Assembly: GCF_910592395.1 (NCBI RefSeq)
Contig: NC_088308.1
Span: 17,499,501-17,563,500 of the forward strand
Source of the DNA: Lineus longissimus
Lineage: Eukaryota > Nemertea > Pilidiophora > Heteronemertea > Lineidae
DNA: 64,000 bases
Reading direction: 5' to 3'
Below are positions 25,087 to 37,344 of this stretch, piece after piece. Position numbers and translations under genes: made by a program. Below the pieces are notes generated by a model. That model had not been told where the DNA came from. It saw only the letters and a list, made by a program, of their open reading frames with translations, and did not search any database. How positions within the stretch are numbered: position 1 is the first letter of the stretch; every line of letters starts with the position of its first letter.

Positions 25087-26254
25087 CAAATTACGTTGCA
25101 GGAAGACCTCTCGAGGACAATATCTTTAGAATCCAAAGCAAACCTATCTGGTATCTACTAGTAAACCATCGCAATGCTATACATGTACTTGGTTGCCTAT
25201 TAAACTCGGGGACTAACAAATGCGAAGACAATGATAGTAGACAATATTTTTATATGATTTTTATTACAAATTTTTTTTTTCATGATCGTTTGATTCTTAA
25301 ATGTAAGCCTTATATGTAAAGGTGATGGATGACCTGGCCAGAACAAAAGCATAACTTTCTTCTTTAGTTGTTCAACTCGTGAACTGTTAACCATGAAATT
25401 TTTATGAGCATTCTATTTTTGAGATTCACGAGAATGCAAATTTAAAGAGAGCAAAAGTTTTAACTGTCCTGCATAAACCATTTATGTTTTGCAAAAATTT
25501 CAGTTTACAGCATTAAAAGAAGGTACAACCCGAAACCTTCAAAATCGAATCCCCACCACACAAAGTCATTATAATACAACTATACCAAGGTCACATGGGC
25601 CATCACTTTGATAGGAGACTTTGCAAAAGAATGTCTTCTGTTAGAACTGGGTCTTCCATTTACCAATAATACTTCATAACAACTTTGAAGGTCATCAGAC
25701 AATCAATCAATCAATACGTCAATACATACATCACCACAATTTCCCATGATTCCTTATCAGAAGAGAACAAAACTGCTGGTGTTTACTTGACAACAAGTGT
25801 AAAGGACCAAGCTGAAGGAGATAATGCCAAGCAAACACCAGCGTTACAGTGTAGTGACAAATAAGTTTTAAACAACCGCGCCCTCTAGTTATGAATGTCA
25901 ATTTTTTTGATACACATAGTCAACTCTAAAGTCTTTGTGGATCCTAATTTTGAATATATATTCCCATTTAAAACATGCAAAAATGCATAATACAATAGTC
26001 TAAATGCAAACTGGCCAAGTTAGACATCCTTTATGGACTTTGAATCGGCACCGCTGTTGGCAAAAACTGGAACAAATGTTCCCGACTTTGGATCTAGTTT
26101 TATAACAGTATCCTTCAATCAACAGTATCCTTCTCGACAAATGGTTCCCACTCGCCACAAAGAGCACAATTTTCTATTCCAAATAGCAGCGTCAAAAGAT
26201 CATATCATCAAAGGCGATATCCCCGAGAGTTAGTATAAAAGTTATATCCCCGGT
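25087..26254. other. TFAM 3' flank, no gene seen
   Basis: A+T-rich, with a T-run near 25270 and TTTATT (AATAAA on minus) at 25260-25265 that could end the TFAM transcript. No frame resembles a known protein. Confidence 0.4.
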
Positions 26255-28814
26255 TCAATCTCTTTTCTTAGGTTTTGTCACTTTCGGCATGGTGAGTTCA
26301 TTTATAGTTGCTTTCCTGATGAATTCCAGCCTCCCACTCTTGTACATTTTCTTCTCCCAATCCTTCAGATCCTTTTGATATTGTGCTCGTTCGATAGCTG
26401 CCCTGTCTCGATACGGCTGAAACAAGCAGATTATGAATCGAATATTCTAGCATTGAAATTACAATATCGTTTGATCTAATAATTCTCATGAATAGCTGAG
26501 GTTTCACAGGTTACAGAATTAGACTGTAAAATGTAAGCCTAATGCCAACCAGCCAGTTATTTGCTGCCAATGCATTGCTAAGTTGATGGACTGTAAATCC
26601 CTTAATTTTTGCAGCCCTAAGTGTTTACAGAAAATTATCTTCAAATTTTGCGTCAATTCATTTTCAATAATAAAATCAAAACTTACCTTTTTTTCAGCCT
26701 CCACCATAGCTTTCCATAATTGAGCAAGATCCTTCATAAGTTCCTGGAATGGAAAAAGAAAATTGTCAAACAATAATTATTACTATCGGTACTAAATTCT
26801 ATTTTGAAATTCGGATCAACTTTTACATTCACCCCTAGCATGCATTGTCCTTCACAGGTCGAGTTCAGGGGAGCACTGAAATGACAGCAGCCACTTGATA
26901 CCCCTGAGTGTCTCTGTGGAGACATATAATGTTAAAACTAACCTGCTGAGCACTCAGGGAATGAGTAACATCAGAACTCTTCTCCTTCACAAATAAACTA
27001 TAACCACTGGGAGGAGGCCTTGGTCTGCCGAGGGACTTACTCTCCTGAAAAGACAAAGTCAGTATTCCAATAAAGAAATAGTATCAAGGATATGCCATTA
27101 CTGCCTTCACCTATGGAGAATGAGTTTCACTGTCTTGGCACAAAATATAATCGGAGAGAGACTAAGTGGCTGATCATCAATGACTGGAATTTGGTATGGC
27201 AGATTTCCAGCAATAATCTTTGCTGGCAAGTTCAATGGAGCAATTAGGAATGGCACCTTTTTCGTCTTTTTCTTGCTTTTCTCCACTTTTTTCTCCAAAG
27301 CTTTTTCCTTCATCAGTTGCTTAACTTTTGGAGTCATCTTGGCATCAAATTCTTCCTTTTCCTTCAGATAAGCATCTTTATAAACCTGCAATAATCCACG
27401 TAAAATCCTGTTAGGCATTGCCTGCATACATGGCCATATATCTTGCACAACACAAAATGAAAGAAATAAAGACAATCTTTATAAAGTATCATAAAAATCT
27501 GACAGTTGAGAAAATCTTTCATTTTGGTCCTAGGATGAAAAATGAATGACACTTAAGGTGTTTGTTGCTCAAGGGATAACAACCTGCTGCATAAGCTTTT
27601 ATCCATAGTATTACTTTCACTTTCATTCAACTGTCAATACATTTGGTCATATCTTAGTTCTTACTTTCTTATCCTCTTCACTGAGAGACTTCCACATGCC
27701 ACCCGCAATTTTGGACAGGCCTGTCACCGTCTTGACATCTGGAATGAATTGCAAGAAACTCAAGAAGACCTACAGTGTGAGGCAATAAACACTGAATATG
27801 AACTGACAATGAAACAAATAGTTTTAAGTTCAAAACTGGTATCAAACAAACCTGCTGACAAAATCAAGATGAGATGATGTCAGCAACACGCCAACATCGA
27901 CAATCAGCAATGTGATCAAGTCATTTCCTCATGAAGTCTTGCAGTTTACAGATGAAAATTTTAAAAACATTGATTTTAGACTATTTTAAACCAAGGTGAT
28001 GAACCTCTTTCGATCTACTAGGTAAGGCTATTACGATTGTCAGATGCAAGTGGAGGAAATTGCTAACGATAGGTCAATTTGATAAGCTGCAAATTTTGTC
28101 GGGATTTATCGACTTCAGTTACCAGGATGTTTCTCTCTGATCTCTATTAACTTTTCCATGTAAAATCTGTTGAAGGAAGTGCTAGGTCGCTTCGGGAGCA
28201 CCACATCTGAATCGCTTGATGAGGGTGAGTCATCTCCAAACTGTCTCCAATGTTGGAGGTTACTAAAAGAAATAATTAACATTATTTTTTTTAAGTTCCT
28301 ATCACCTATGTTTTCTCACAGGTAAAGATTTCAAAATGAGATACAAAAACCTAACATGCAACATCTGGTCCAGGATCAGTTCCGCTTCCTAACGGTAACA
28401 TCATCAACCCTCCAATGATTCAGCATATGCAATTTGCAAAGCAAATCGGCAGAGCCACAGTGCCGAAATTTAATGGAACGAAATCAGCACCTCTACAGGG
28501 TGGCCCAGAATTGTGTTCCCTCACACAATGGATACACAATAGAATTCTATTGTGCAAGGGAAAATAATTCTGGGTCACCCTGTAGCATACATTGTGAATC
28601 GTACTAGGAATGCCTGGGCTATACAGAACTACTAAGTCAAACTCAATAGAAACTCTCACAATAAAAAAAGACAAGGGCTATCTTTGACATATTTGAACTT
28701 TATGTACTTATAGTAGCTTGTGCAAACCGGAACTTTGTTATGACAACAGCCTAACACTCGCCCAGAAGCGATTTTATTAAGGTTTAGGACCGCCAAAACT
28801 ACACGTGCAGCCAT
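26255..28814 (-). CDS. TFAM: Mitochondrial transcription factor A
   Basis: Seven exons join in phase: 28708-28814, 28123-28262, 27665-27738, 27257-27385, 26943-27044, 26687-26743 and 26255-26416, encoding 256 residues (human 246). TFAM packages mitochondrial DNA and bends promoter DNA for transcription. Exon 1 encodes a presequence (MAARVVLAVLNLNKIASGR). HMG box A spans ~58-125 (PKRPSTSF, GGMWKSLSEEDKK, VYKDAYLKEKEEF). A Lys-rich linker follows (EKKVEKSKKKTKK). HMG box B spans ~155-222 (RPPPSGYSLFVKEK, LAQLWKAM, YRDRAAIERAQYQ). A basic tail ends KVTKPKKRD. Exon 3 uses the acceptor at 27739-27740, not the one 31 bp upstream, because only this restores phase and the box A helix. Intron 1 contains a 93-bp MITE. 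Head-to-head with SLC25A16. Confidence 0.95.
28493..28585. mobile_element. 93-bp TA-flanked hairpin MITE, copy 1
   Basis: The ends read CTACAGGGTGGCCCAGAAT and, inverted, ATTCTGGGTCACCCTGTAG. If the outer TA is the target duplication, the TIR is CAGGGTG(G/A)CCCAGAA, mariner-like. The interior has paired CCCTCACACAAT and ATTGTGCAAGGG arms. Located in TFAM intron 1. A second copy of exactly the same length is at 60944-61036. Confidence 0.8.
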
Positions 28815-29131
28815 TTTGAAAAGGGCGCCATCTATGGCAAGTGGCCAAGTTTCTATGGAGAGCAAATTCTTCAAAATTATAAAAAGTATGCATTGGTTCA
28901 AATTTTATTGAAGATACTGCTAACACAACCAATATGTTGTCAGGAATTCGTTGTTGAGGCATTAAACAATGTATCGCCTCTATTTACAGAGTTAAAATCA
29001 GTACAATGATACTGTTAAATGACTTACAAACAAACATTTTGAACAAGCTGTAAACTTGTCAAACTATCTGAGGGCGAGGTTGGGTGATTGATCGAGTAGA
29101 TGTGTCTGATCCACGAGCATGTTGAGTGAAC
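28815..29131. promoter_or_regulatory. Divergent promoter TFAM / SLC25A16
   Basis: 317 bp separate the two ATGs, so both 5'UTRs and any shared promoter must fit here. GGGCGCCATCT near 28827 contains a YY1-like motif on the TFAM strand. No TATA box is evident. Shared regulation is inferred from the spacing. Confidence 0.55.
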
Positions 29132-32100
29132 ATGGCTGAAGCCAACCTGCAATCTACTAAAAACCCGTATTTACACATAGCTAAAACGTTTCTTGCTGGT
29201 GGTGAGTGAGTCTAAACGTTGTTTATGATCCAGTGATTCAGAGCAATACCCTTTCCCTACCCATGGGTAGATGTGAAGTGAGGTCGAAAGACGGTTTTCA
29301 GGGCTTTGTGCAAAGCCAAAACAAAAAGGCGAAAAGCCAAAGAATATATAGCAGGCCCTAGCCTATAGGCCTATGACCTTGTGACTTGTCCTTGTTTTAT
29401 AATTTTTCCAAATAAGTCCGTTCATGAGTTAGATACGAGGCCTATGCTTTTATGCTTGTTTCCCAGGACAGTGGAATGACATGGGGTCAGGGAAAACGCA
29501 TCCTCCAATACTAGAGTGAGAGTCACAGTGAGTCTCATGCTCCGCCCCTCACACATGCGATGCATTACGGTATTGTGCATAAGCTCGGTCATTTGTGGCA
29601 AGTGTTGTGCTGAAGTTCAGAATGGGAAAGGCGTGAAAATATTTTGTGTTAAAAAGTACAGCCGATGTTCTCCTCAGTGGTATTTAGCAATTCAAAGTAG
29701 AGAAATGCAGTACCTCACGTCGACAGGCTCAGATAGAAGAAGGGACAGTTTGCTCCTTTTGTGTTCTTAATCTACCTTAAGATAATTACGTTTCTCTCCC
29801 TTTTTCCTAAACTTACAGGCGTTGCAGGATGTTGTGCCAAGACAGCAATTGCCCCTCTAGATCGTGTGAAAATCCTGCTGCAGGCTCACAAAGTTCATTA
29901 CAACAACCTAGGTATGCGAGTTGCACTTCAAGCTGAGGCTATCAGGCTAGTAGATGGTCTCTTGTGTGCAAAACCCATAAATGTTCATATGCCTTTTATT
30001 TCTATTACCCGGTAGTCGAATCCTGACTTGCGAGTTTGATTGATGCTGATAATTGACTCTAATCCCTAGTCGTGGAATCTTGACTTCGTAGTCTTATCCC
30101 AAGTCTTATCCTGAGTTTTCAGTCTGATCCCAAGTCAAATCCTTTTTTCCTCATCATTCCAAGCTTTTGAAGACCCTTGAAGGTTCAGTTTGGAATGCCT
30201 GACAGGGAAGAGATGCCAAAAGATTTCTTGAAGAAAAGATGACATGAATGATAGGTTTATTTCATTTCTATAGGTGTCATGTCCACATTGACCCAGGTGG
30301 TGAAAATTGAAGGCTTCCTTGGTCTTTATAAAGGAAATGGAGCACAGATGGTGCGAATCTTCCCCTACTCTGCTGTGCAGTTTGTAGCTTATGAACAATA
30401 TAGAAAGGTGAGATATTGTGAAAATACAAGTGCATGTGACTGGCTTCAGTATTCCAAGAATTTACCAGGAGGACTCCCTAAGACCTTGCATATTCTGCAC
30501 CCTCAGTTTTAAGGAGAGTGTGAGCATGTGTTTCTTGGATTTGGTAATGGTATTCCTCTTTATCTTGATGAACAAAGTTAATTGTACATGTATTGTCACC
30601 TGTTCAAAAAAGTTAAGCAAATTGCAACATAAAAATGTGTATGGTTTATTCCAGGTGCTAAGACATACTTTAGGATTCCAGTCAACTGCCAGCAAGTTAG
30701 CTGAAGGATCTCTAGCAGGTAATGATTAAATAAATCACCTATCCCAACATGGAACATGGTGTGTTGTCCTGGATGCTCATGCCCCCCCCCTCGGGGGTTC
30801 TGTGTGAACTGGTTGGCAATGGGCAGTTTGATCAGCAATGTTTTAAAACTTTATAAACTGTGATGCTCCCACTCCATCAAACATAATTTGTTTACCTTTA
30901 AGGCATGACAGCTGTGATAACCACATACCCTCTGGATGTTGTCAGGGCAAGACTAGCCTTCCAGAGCCTAGGTGAAATACAATACAGAGGAATCGTCCAT
31001 ACATTGAATAGAATATTAACCAAGGAGGGTGGGTTAAAGGGAATGTACCGCGGTATCACGCCAACATTGCTCGGGATGATTCCGTATGCAGGTAAGATAA
31101 TTTGGTGACATTCTGTAAAAACTTGATCAATAGTCTCTGGCGTCCCTAGTTTTTGTTTAGGAAATAACACCATATCTTTGTTATATATGTTGCCTGTGAA
31201 CTGATTTTGTGAACTGATCTACATGTAAGTGCAAAAATCTCACAAAATAGATTCTGAGAAATGTTTTACTTTCATACGTAGCTATTACTGTTTGAACTGT
31301 TTTATATCATTTCTTTTTGTTTAGGTATTTCATTTTATGTGTTTGAAGTATTGAAGAAATTTTGTCTGAAAAGCTTCCCAAATGTAACTGGTACACCATA
31401 TGCTGATGGTTTGACACTGACGATGCCTGCCAAGCTGTTTTGTGGAGCCCTGGCTGGGGCTATGGCTCAAACTGTTTCGTAAGTAAATAGACTGACACTG
31501 TAATCAAATGTGATAGAATATGAATTTTCCTGCCTTTTTGGGTGTCAGTGAGATGGATGTCGTACACTGGACATCACTTGACCTTGACCTTGGGAAGACA
31601 AAGCAGTGACCACCGGTACACCTTAGGTAAAACCTCGATTTTTGAGCCCAACATAATTTGAACGGGCATTGATAAGTGCACCATGATCATATCATACTTA
31701 GTTTATTTTGTACTGTAAGATCTTACCCAACTGTAACTATTTATTTACAGATATCCTCTTGACGTGGCAAGGAGAAACATGCAACTTTCAACGTTACTTC
31801 CAAATGCCGAAAAATACTCGTAAGTAGGTTTATATGCATCTTTTGGGGGCCAAAATCCAAGTAATGCTTGTATTAAGTCTGCGTGACAAGTAGAACTTGT
31901 GTGAAAGTGCTGTCAGTGATCGAAAACCGTTTTGACATCATTAAGTTGCTGTTGTTCGTAAAGACAATGAATCTTGTTTGTGTTTGATTTAATGCCTGAG
32001 AAGAATGAGAAAGTTTACAGGGAGAGAGAACTCTAAAATCAAACTGGGTAGTTTTGCTCGTCCGCTGGGCAGTTGGAACCAACCAGGCAGAAACTCTGAT

Positions 32101-32464
32101 ATAGAACCTTGCCAAAGACTGAGCACTCCGGCCATACAACACTGCACACAGTGCCATGCATATCCAGCTGAAATGCCTTAACAAACTATTTGAAGGCTGA
32201 ATGCTGAAGAAAAAGAGGATACTGAGCTAAATAAAATCTAAACTTGCTAGTATGACTTGAGAGTTATATTTTGACTGCCTTTTCTATTTTAGGAGCTGTT
32301 ATCAAACCTTAAGGACAATCTACATGGAACATGGGATCTATAAAGGTTTATATAGAGGACTGACAGTCAACTATATGCGAGTACCACCAATGGTGGCTGT
32401 GTCTTTCACAGTATACGAAACAATGCGTCAGTTGTTACACATGGACGTCAGTGTGGATCGGTGA
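29132..32464 (+). CDS. SLC25A16: Mitochondrial carrier, SLC25A16 type
   Basis: Eight exons join in phase: 29132-29201, 29819-29911, 30274-30407, 30655-30718, 30903-31091, 31325-31478, 31751-31819 and 32293-32464, encoding 314 residues (human 332). It is a six-helix inner-membrane carrier; SLC25A16 (Graves disease carrier) is associated with mitochondrial CoA uptake. The three carrier repeats show PLDRVK (from residue 36), PLDVVRARLAF and PLDVARR. Repeat-end motifs include GFLGLYKGN, GMYRGITPTLLG and GLYRGLTVNYMR. GGVAGCCAKTAIAPLDRVKI is near-identical to the vertebrate protein. The start is the first ATG and gives a short N-terminus. No presequence, as expected. Paired with TFAM in a divergent promoter. 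Confidence 0.95.
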
Positions 32465-33669
32465 TACATGGACCAATCAGACTCTGAAATATTCCAGTTA
32501 TACTACCAATGCAAAGACCTGTGACTTACTGTGTGACCAACTATTTACTAGCAATGCAAAGACCAGTGACTTACACTAAAACCAGCTGGTCACAGTTCTT
32601 TGCATTTTTGGAAAGCAGCTTGTATAATAAGCAACTCACCTGCTAAATTTTGTTCCAAGTGTCCACCGTAAAGCGGTCTCAAAATGGTCTCTTTCAACTT
32701 TTGTGAGGGTTTTAAATGGCCAGCAATTACTTCCCAGTATCGATGACTTGCTTGACGTAATGGCAGATGACGTCAAGAACAGAGCCCTGTCGCTTGTCAC
32801 AAGCAATGTGGCTGTATTGCATTTTCTGCCATTACGTTATGCAAGTCATCTATACATTGAAGGCAAGGACTACTTAAAAAAGTTTGGGGTTAGCAGTCTT
32901 AAGAAAATTGTGTTTTGCTTTGTGCTATACATTATTTTGATGTGATGATATTTCTTCAACATACAGTATACCAAGGGCATGAAAACTGGTAATCATATAA
33001 AAAAATTTCATTCAATTAATTGGCATCTTCACTTGAATCCGAAAATTTCAGCAGCAAACCGCGATAATTAGTCCACCCCTAATGAGTAGTACATGTATTA
33101 TCAAAATCTTGATGACTTGAGTTTTTCGAGTTACATCCATAAATGACACATTTTCCTCTGTGAACTTGAGCTGCACTGATTAGATGAAGGGCCACCAGCT
33201 TTTTGTGATGTACATGTTTTTTGGTTCAGTCAGGAATGCACATCTGGGAGGTGTGCTTAACTGCCTCAAAACGTCATCTTCTTTGTAGTAGGAAGAGGAT
33301 GTGTTTTACGGAAAGTCACAACTCTGACTGCTGTGAATCTAGGGTTGTTGCAATTTTTGCTGACCTAAATAGTGTCATTGTTGTAAAGCCACTGTTATTA
33401 AATGAACAATTGTTTTATAAGTGAACTAATAATTTTTTTGTTTTGAAAATGTTGAATGTGTAAATATTTACAAATTAAAGTTAAGAATACATGAATACAT
33501 TGGCTTTCTTCTGGTTGTTCTAAGGACATGTCACAATATTTACATCCAGAGACGAGAGATTGCTGCTGGATGATATCGGGTGTCAGGATGATGGATATCA
33601 GATGATGTTATGACACAGGGAACGACTGTAAACTGCAAATATTTTGAGTTTCCAATAGACGCAAGTCCA
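32465..33669. other. SLC25A16 3' region
   Basis: Probably 3'UTR to about 33.5 kb: the last plausible signal is ATTAAA at 33474-33479. ACTAGCAATGCAAAGACC-type sequence is repeated near 32505 and 32545. No other gene seen. Confidence 0.45.
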
Positions 33670-34215
33670 GCCGAATCAGTAGATGCCTGGGTACCCCTAA
33701 AAGGTACCCAGGACCAATTTGGGTACCCCTAAAAGTAACCCAGTTTGAAATCCGCGCACTTCTGAAACCTGCCGACGAGGTTCTTGAAAACGGTACTTTA
33801 GCGTTTTGCAGTGCACGAAATCAGCTCAGTTCATCAAGTAGGACGATCTGTTGATCTGTTGAAATCGTATTTTTTGCACATAAACGGAGTGAAATGGATT
33901 TAATATGGCAATATGATGATGATGATGATGATGATGATGATTGTGATGAAATAGCCATCTAAATCATCGGCAGAAACTCGCATTTTAACCACGTGTGTTT
34001 TGACAATTCCAATGAATTCGTGAATCGTGCACTGCCAAACGCTGAAGTACTGTTTTCAAGAACCTCGTCGGCAGGTTTCAAAAGTGCGCGAATTTCAAAC
34101 TGGGTAACTTTTAGTGTCCTAAAAGGTACGCAGGATCGTCCTGGGTAACTTTTAGGTACTCAGGTTGGTCCTGGGTGCCTTTTTGGTTACCCAGGACGAC
34201 ATCTACCGATTCGGC
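33670..34215. mobile_element. Mutator-like TIR element, 546 bp, 9-bp TSD
   Basis: The ends are GCCGAATC(A/G)GTAGATG and its inverse. Inverted repeats extend for about 150-190 bp, with internal repeats of GGGTA.C.TAAAAG. The element is flanked by 9-bp direct repeats GCAAGTCCA (33661-33669 and 34216-34224). The centre holds a (GAT)n tract near 33916-33942. No coding capacity. Confidence 0.82.
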
Positions 34216-34564
34216 GCAAGTCCACCATGTAGTCCTACATGAGAGTGACACCATTCCCAACAGACATGTCGAGGACCAGTTCAGTATGACAGTATTCCCA
34301 ATTAAAATATGCTCCTCAGATGATGTGGGAGCATCCTGATTTTCAAGGCATTTACTCCCCAATTGCCAAGTGGATGTGATGTACGAGGGGAGGAGCATGC
34401 AACTGGCCCTCTATTACAGCCCTACATGAAGGTCAAGGTCATCTCAAATCACGTGGGTTTTGAGTCATCTATGGCCCGATATGAGGTCGAGTCATTCGCG
34501 CATGTATATTGTTGCCACCCGGTAGTGACACCCGTATGACATTTTGTACTAGAATCCAACCAAT

Positions 34565-34836
34565 ATATATCCCCTTATTCTCATTCTCATACACATAATA
34601 TGTCCATATATCTATAATTTATTCCTTCACTGGGAATCTCCCCTAGGGGACCTAGATATTCATGGCCAACAATATTTTCATACATCCCCTTATTCTCATA
34701 CACTTTATCCTCACAGTATATGTCCATATCTATCATTTATTCCTTCACTTTGATGAAAATATTGTTGACCATGAAACATCTAGGTCCCCTAAAGGAGGGT
34801 CCAAGTGAAGGAACAAATGATATACAGTATATGGAC
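34565..34836. repeat. Foldback repeat with ~80-bp arms
   Basis: The arm at 34601-34680 is the diverged inverse of 34753-34834 (shared core AGGGGACCTAGAT, AACAATATTTTCAT). The 72-bp loop contains ATCCCCTTATTCTCATACAC, a second copy of sequence just left of the first arm. The same loop sequence recurs inverted at 35965-36000, beyond the LINE remnant. Confidence 0.65.
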
Positions 34837-35913
34837 GGATGTTCAACTCAAGTGGAAAGCTTCTGGCAGATGATTTGAAAATCTATAGGAGTATCAGGAG
34901 GATCCTGGACAGTCTTATCCTACAGGAGGACATTGACAGGCTGAGTCGCTGGTGCCTGAAATGGCTACTTACCCCGAACCCCGTCAAATGTAGTTGCCTA
35001 CATATCGGGTGTAATAACCCATGTGTGGATTACTCAATCGGACTAGGCCATGCGAGGACGAACCTAAGAGCTAGCGATACCGAGAAAGACCTTGGGGTTA
35101 ATGTCACTCCAAATCTCTCTTTTTCCCAACACGTCACGGACACTGCAGCAAAGGCAAACCGGATACTATGGACAATTAAACGTAACGTGTCATCGAGGAG
35201 TGTGCCTGTGATAAAGACGCTTTACTCTACGCTAGTGCGCCCTCACCTTGAATTCTGCAACCAGGCCCTGTTCAGTCTTAAAGCATAAGAAAGATAAGAG
35301 CACCCTAGAGTCTGTCCAAAGGAGGGCAACTAAACTGGCCACAGCGATAAGAACCCAGCCATATCATCAAAGGTTAGAAACGCTGAACCTCCACTCTCTG
35401 GCCTACAGGAGAGCTAGAGGAGATATGATTCAGACCTTCAAGTATATCAAAGGACTTAGTGGTGGGGATGTCGAGAAACTGCTCCCCCCTGCCCCAGTGA
35501 ACTTACGGCGGACCAGGGGCCACGACCACAAGCTTCAAAAAAGGCTGAGTGAACACCGAACTGAGGCGACTGAGTTTCTGTGAGCGGGTCGTGAACCCAT
35601 GGAATAACCTGCCAGGCGATGTTGTCGCAGTCAAGACAGTACAGGGCTTCAAGGCCGCCCTGGACAAAACTTGGCGAGACCTTAGATTTGACTTTTAAGG
35701 GAATTAACGTTGGCTAGGCACCTCATTTTTAAAACTGCCTAGCGAGAGAGTCAAAGGACAATGTTTTAAGTTGTGATCTCACTGCAATGAAACATACTGT
35801 AGAACAAGCTCAACACTATAGCTCAACACCAACCACACCTGCGCGGCTCGCGTTTCAAAAGCACTTGTAAACCGGCAATATCGATATCCACAGGCAACTG
35901 CCTTAGATAGTAT

Positions 35914-35965
<52 letters not shown>
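34837..35965 (+). pseudogene. 5'-truncated LINE reverse transcriptase remnant with GAT tail
   Basis: The remaining frame starts just before the RT catalytic motif (LLADDLKIYRSI, a variant of F/YADD). It continues with WCLKWLLTPNPVKC, DLGVNVTPNLSFSQHV and LYSTLVRPHLEF, all typical of CR1/L2/Jockey-group LINEs. A frameshift near 35288 moves the reading to VQRRATKLA...YRRARGDMIQ, and another near 35580 to WNNLPGDVV...FKAALDKTW, with a stop at 35697-35699. After ~215 bp of 3'UTR it ends in (GAT)n at 35914-35965, consistent with a LINE 3' microsatellite tail. The 5' truncation and two frame breaks show it is dead. The clade assignment is by motif resemblance only. Confidence 0.8.
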
Positions 35966-35993
35966 ATTGTGAGGATAAAGTGTATGAGAATAA

Positions 35994-36078
35994 GGGGATA
36001 TGAGGTCCCGTAGGCCTTCAGGGGCTTTTGAAAAAGGGGATATGAGGTCCCGTAGGCCTACAGGGGCTTTTGAAAAAG
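35994..36078. repeat. 42-bp tandem duplication, two copies
   Basis: GGGGATATGAGGTCCCGTAG starts at 35994 and again at 36036. The copies differ at one base (GGCCTTCAGG against GGCCTACAGG). Confidence 0.8.
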
Positions 36079-36444
36079 ATTCGGCATGCAGCATCGCAAA
36101 ATATAGTCCGCTTCAAGGGAGTGTCCCCGGCTCTTGAGGCTATAATTGATAATGATATTAGATATGACCGGGAAAACGAGCCCACGCGGTAAGGAACTGA
36201 TAACGATACTCTAAAGATATGCTTTGTCTACATGGTCGGTGGATATAAAAACATGATTTGGGCCTAATCTATGCACTGTAGTTTTTCTACTCGAGTGTCT
36301 CGACCGATGCAATGCATGAACTGCAACGCGCAACATGCATTTGACCAGCGCACGTGCGCTTGTTTACAATTTCATTTCACATGACCTGCTATCGTGGATT
36401 GGATATATCACATTGACTTATGAGACCTGTGACTCAACTACGGA

Positions 36445-36580
36445 ACTCCTTGGGTTGGTAGGTCGGAAGGTCGGTCGGTCAGCGTTTTTCCGGTTACCGA
36501 AGCGAAAGGGATACTGCATATGACGGTAGGTTGGCAGGTCAGTCGGTCGGTCGGTCGGCGTTTTTCCGGTTACCCATATA
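36445..36580. repeat. GGTCGGTC-rich direct duplication
   Basis: Two copies of GGTCGGTC followed by AGCGTTTTTCCGGTTACC or GGCGTTTTTCCGGTTACC end near 36499 and 36575. They are separated by ~76 bp. The rest of 36081-37344 shows no gene or repeat that I recognise. Confidence 0.55.
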
Positions 36581-37344
36581 ATATGAAGGTCGCGGTTCCA
36601 ATAGTGGCTAAGGCAATTGCTTTGATGATTGCCCCAACCACGACCACGTGGACGCGGACACCGCTTGTTCAGATCTCCCAGGGAGAAACGAGTCCCACGC
36701 GGGTGGTCACAATGCGCACGCGTGAACAACTCGACCTCATATCTGGCCACGTGTTTTGAGTTTGATTCTTTAGATCTTTGAATCAGGTTTGACACAAACT
36801 CGAATGGATTTATTGATTACAAAACAAGTAAGCTGATTGCCAATAAACATGTTATTCCAAATGTGAAGCTTCCCCTTGTGCACCCCATCTTTTTCATGTC
36901 GAAAATCGGGCGATTTTGTTGTTGTGTTCATAATGCATCGTCCCTGTACACTGTTCATGTAGCAAGCCCTTCGGCGGGATTTATTCACTTGGTGTGGATC
37001 GGCTAGTTAGTTGTCACCATGACAACCCTGATATTCAATCATGCCTGTCTTTTGTTATATAGTCCATAGCCATATAGGCCTACCGTCATAAATGTTTTGT
37101 CCCCATTGTTGGTTTGAAGTGCGAACTACTGGTCAGATTTCTTTGAAATTTGGTCTATTTGATGTGGTGTTTACTACCAAACAGGTATTTTAAATTTTTT
37201 TTTGCAGTCCAGCTGAAAGTTAATTGGTGCTTAAATTGAAGGAGGGAGCGGCAGTCACCACAAGATCTATGCCCGATTTTTTATGGACTATCACAAAGAA
37301 AGAAGATAAAAAAGGAGAAAGTCTGTCATACCATTACCAACTAA

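Noticed and set aside
27739-27769. Extending TFAM exon 3 to the upstream AG at 27770-27771
   Set aside because: It would insert residues into HMG box A and break the phase with exon 2. The acceptor at 27739-27740 gives an uninterrupted box.
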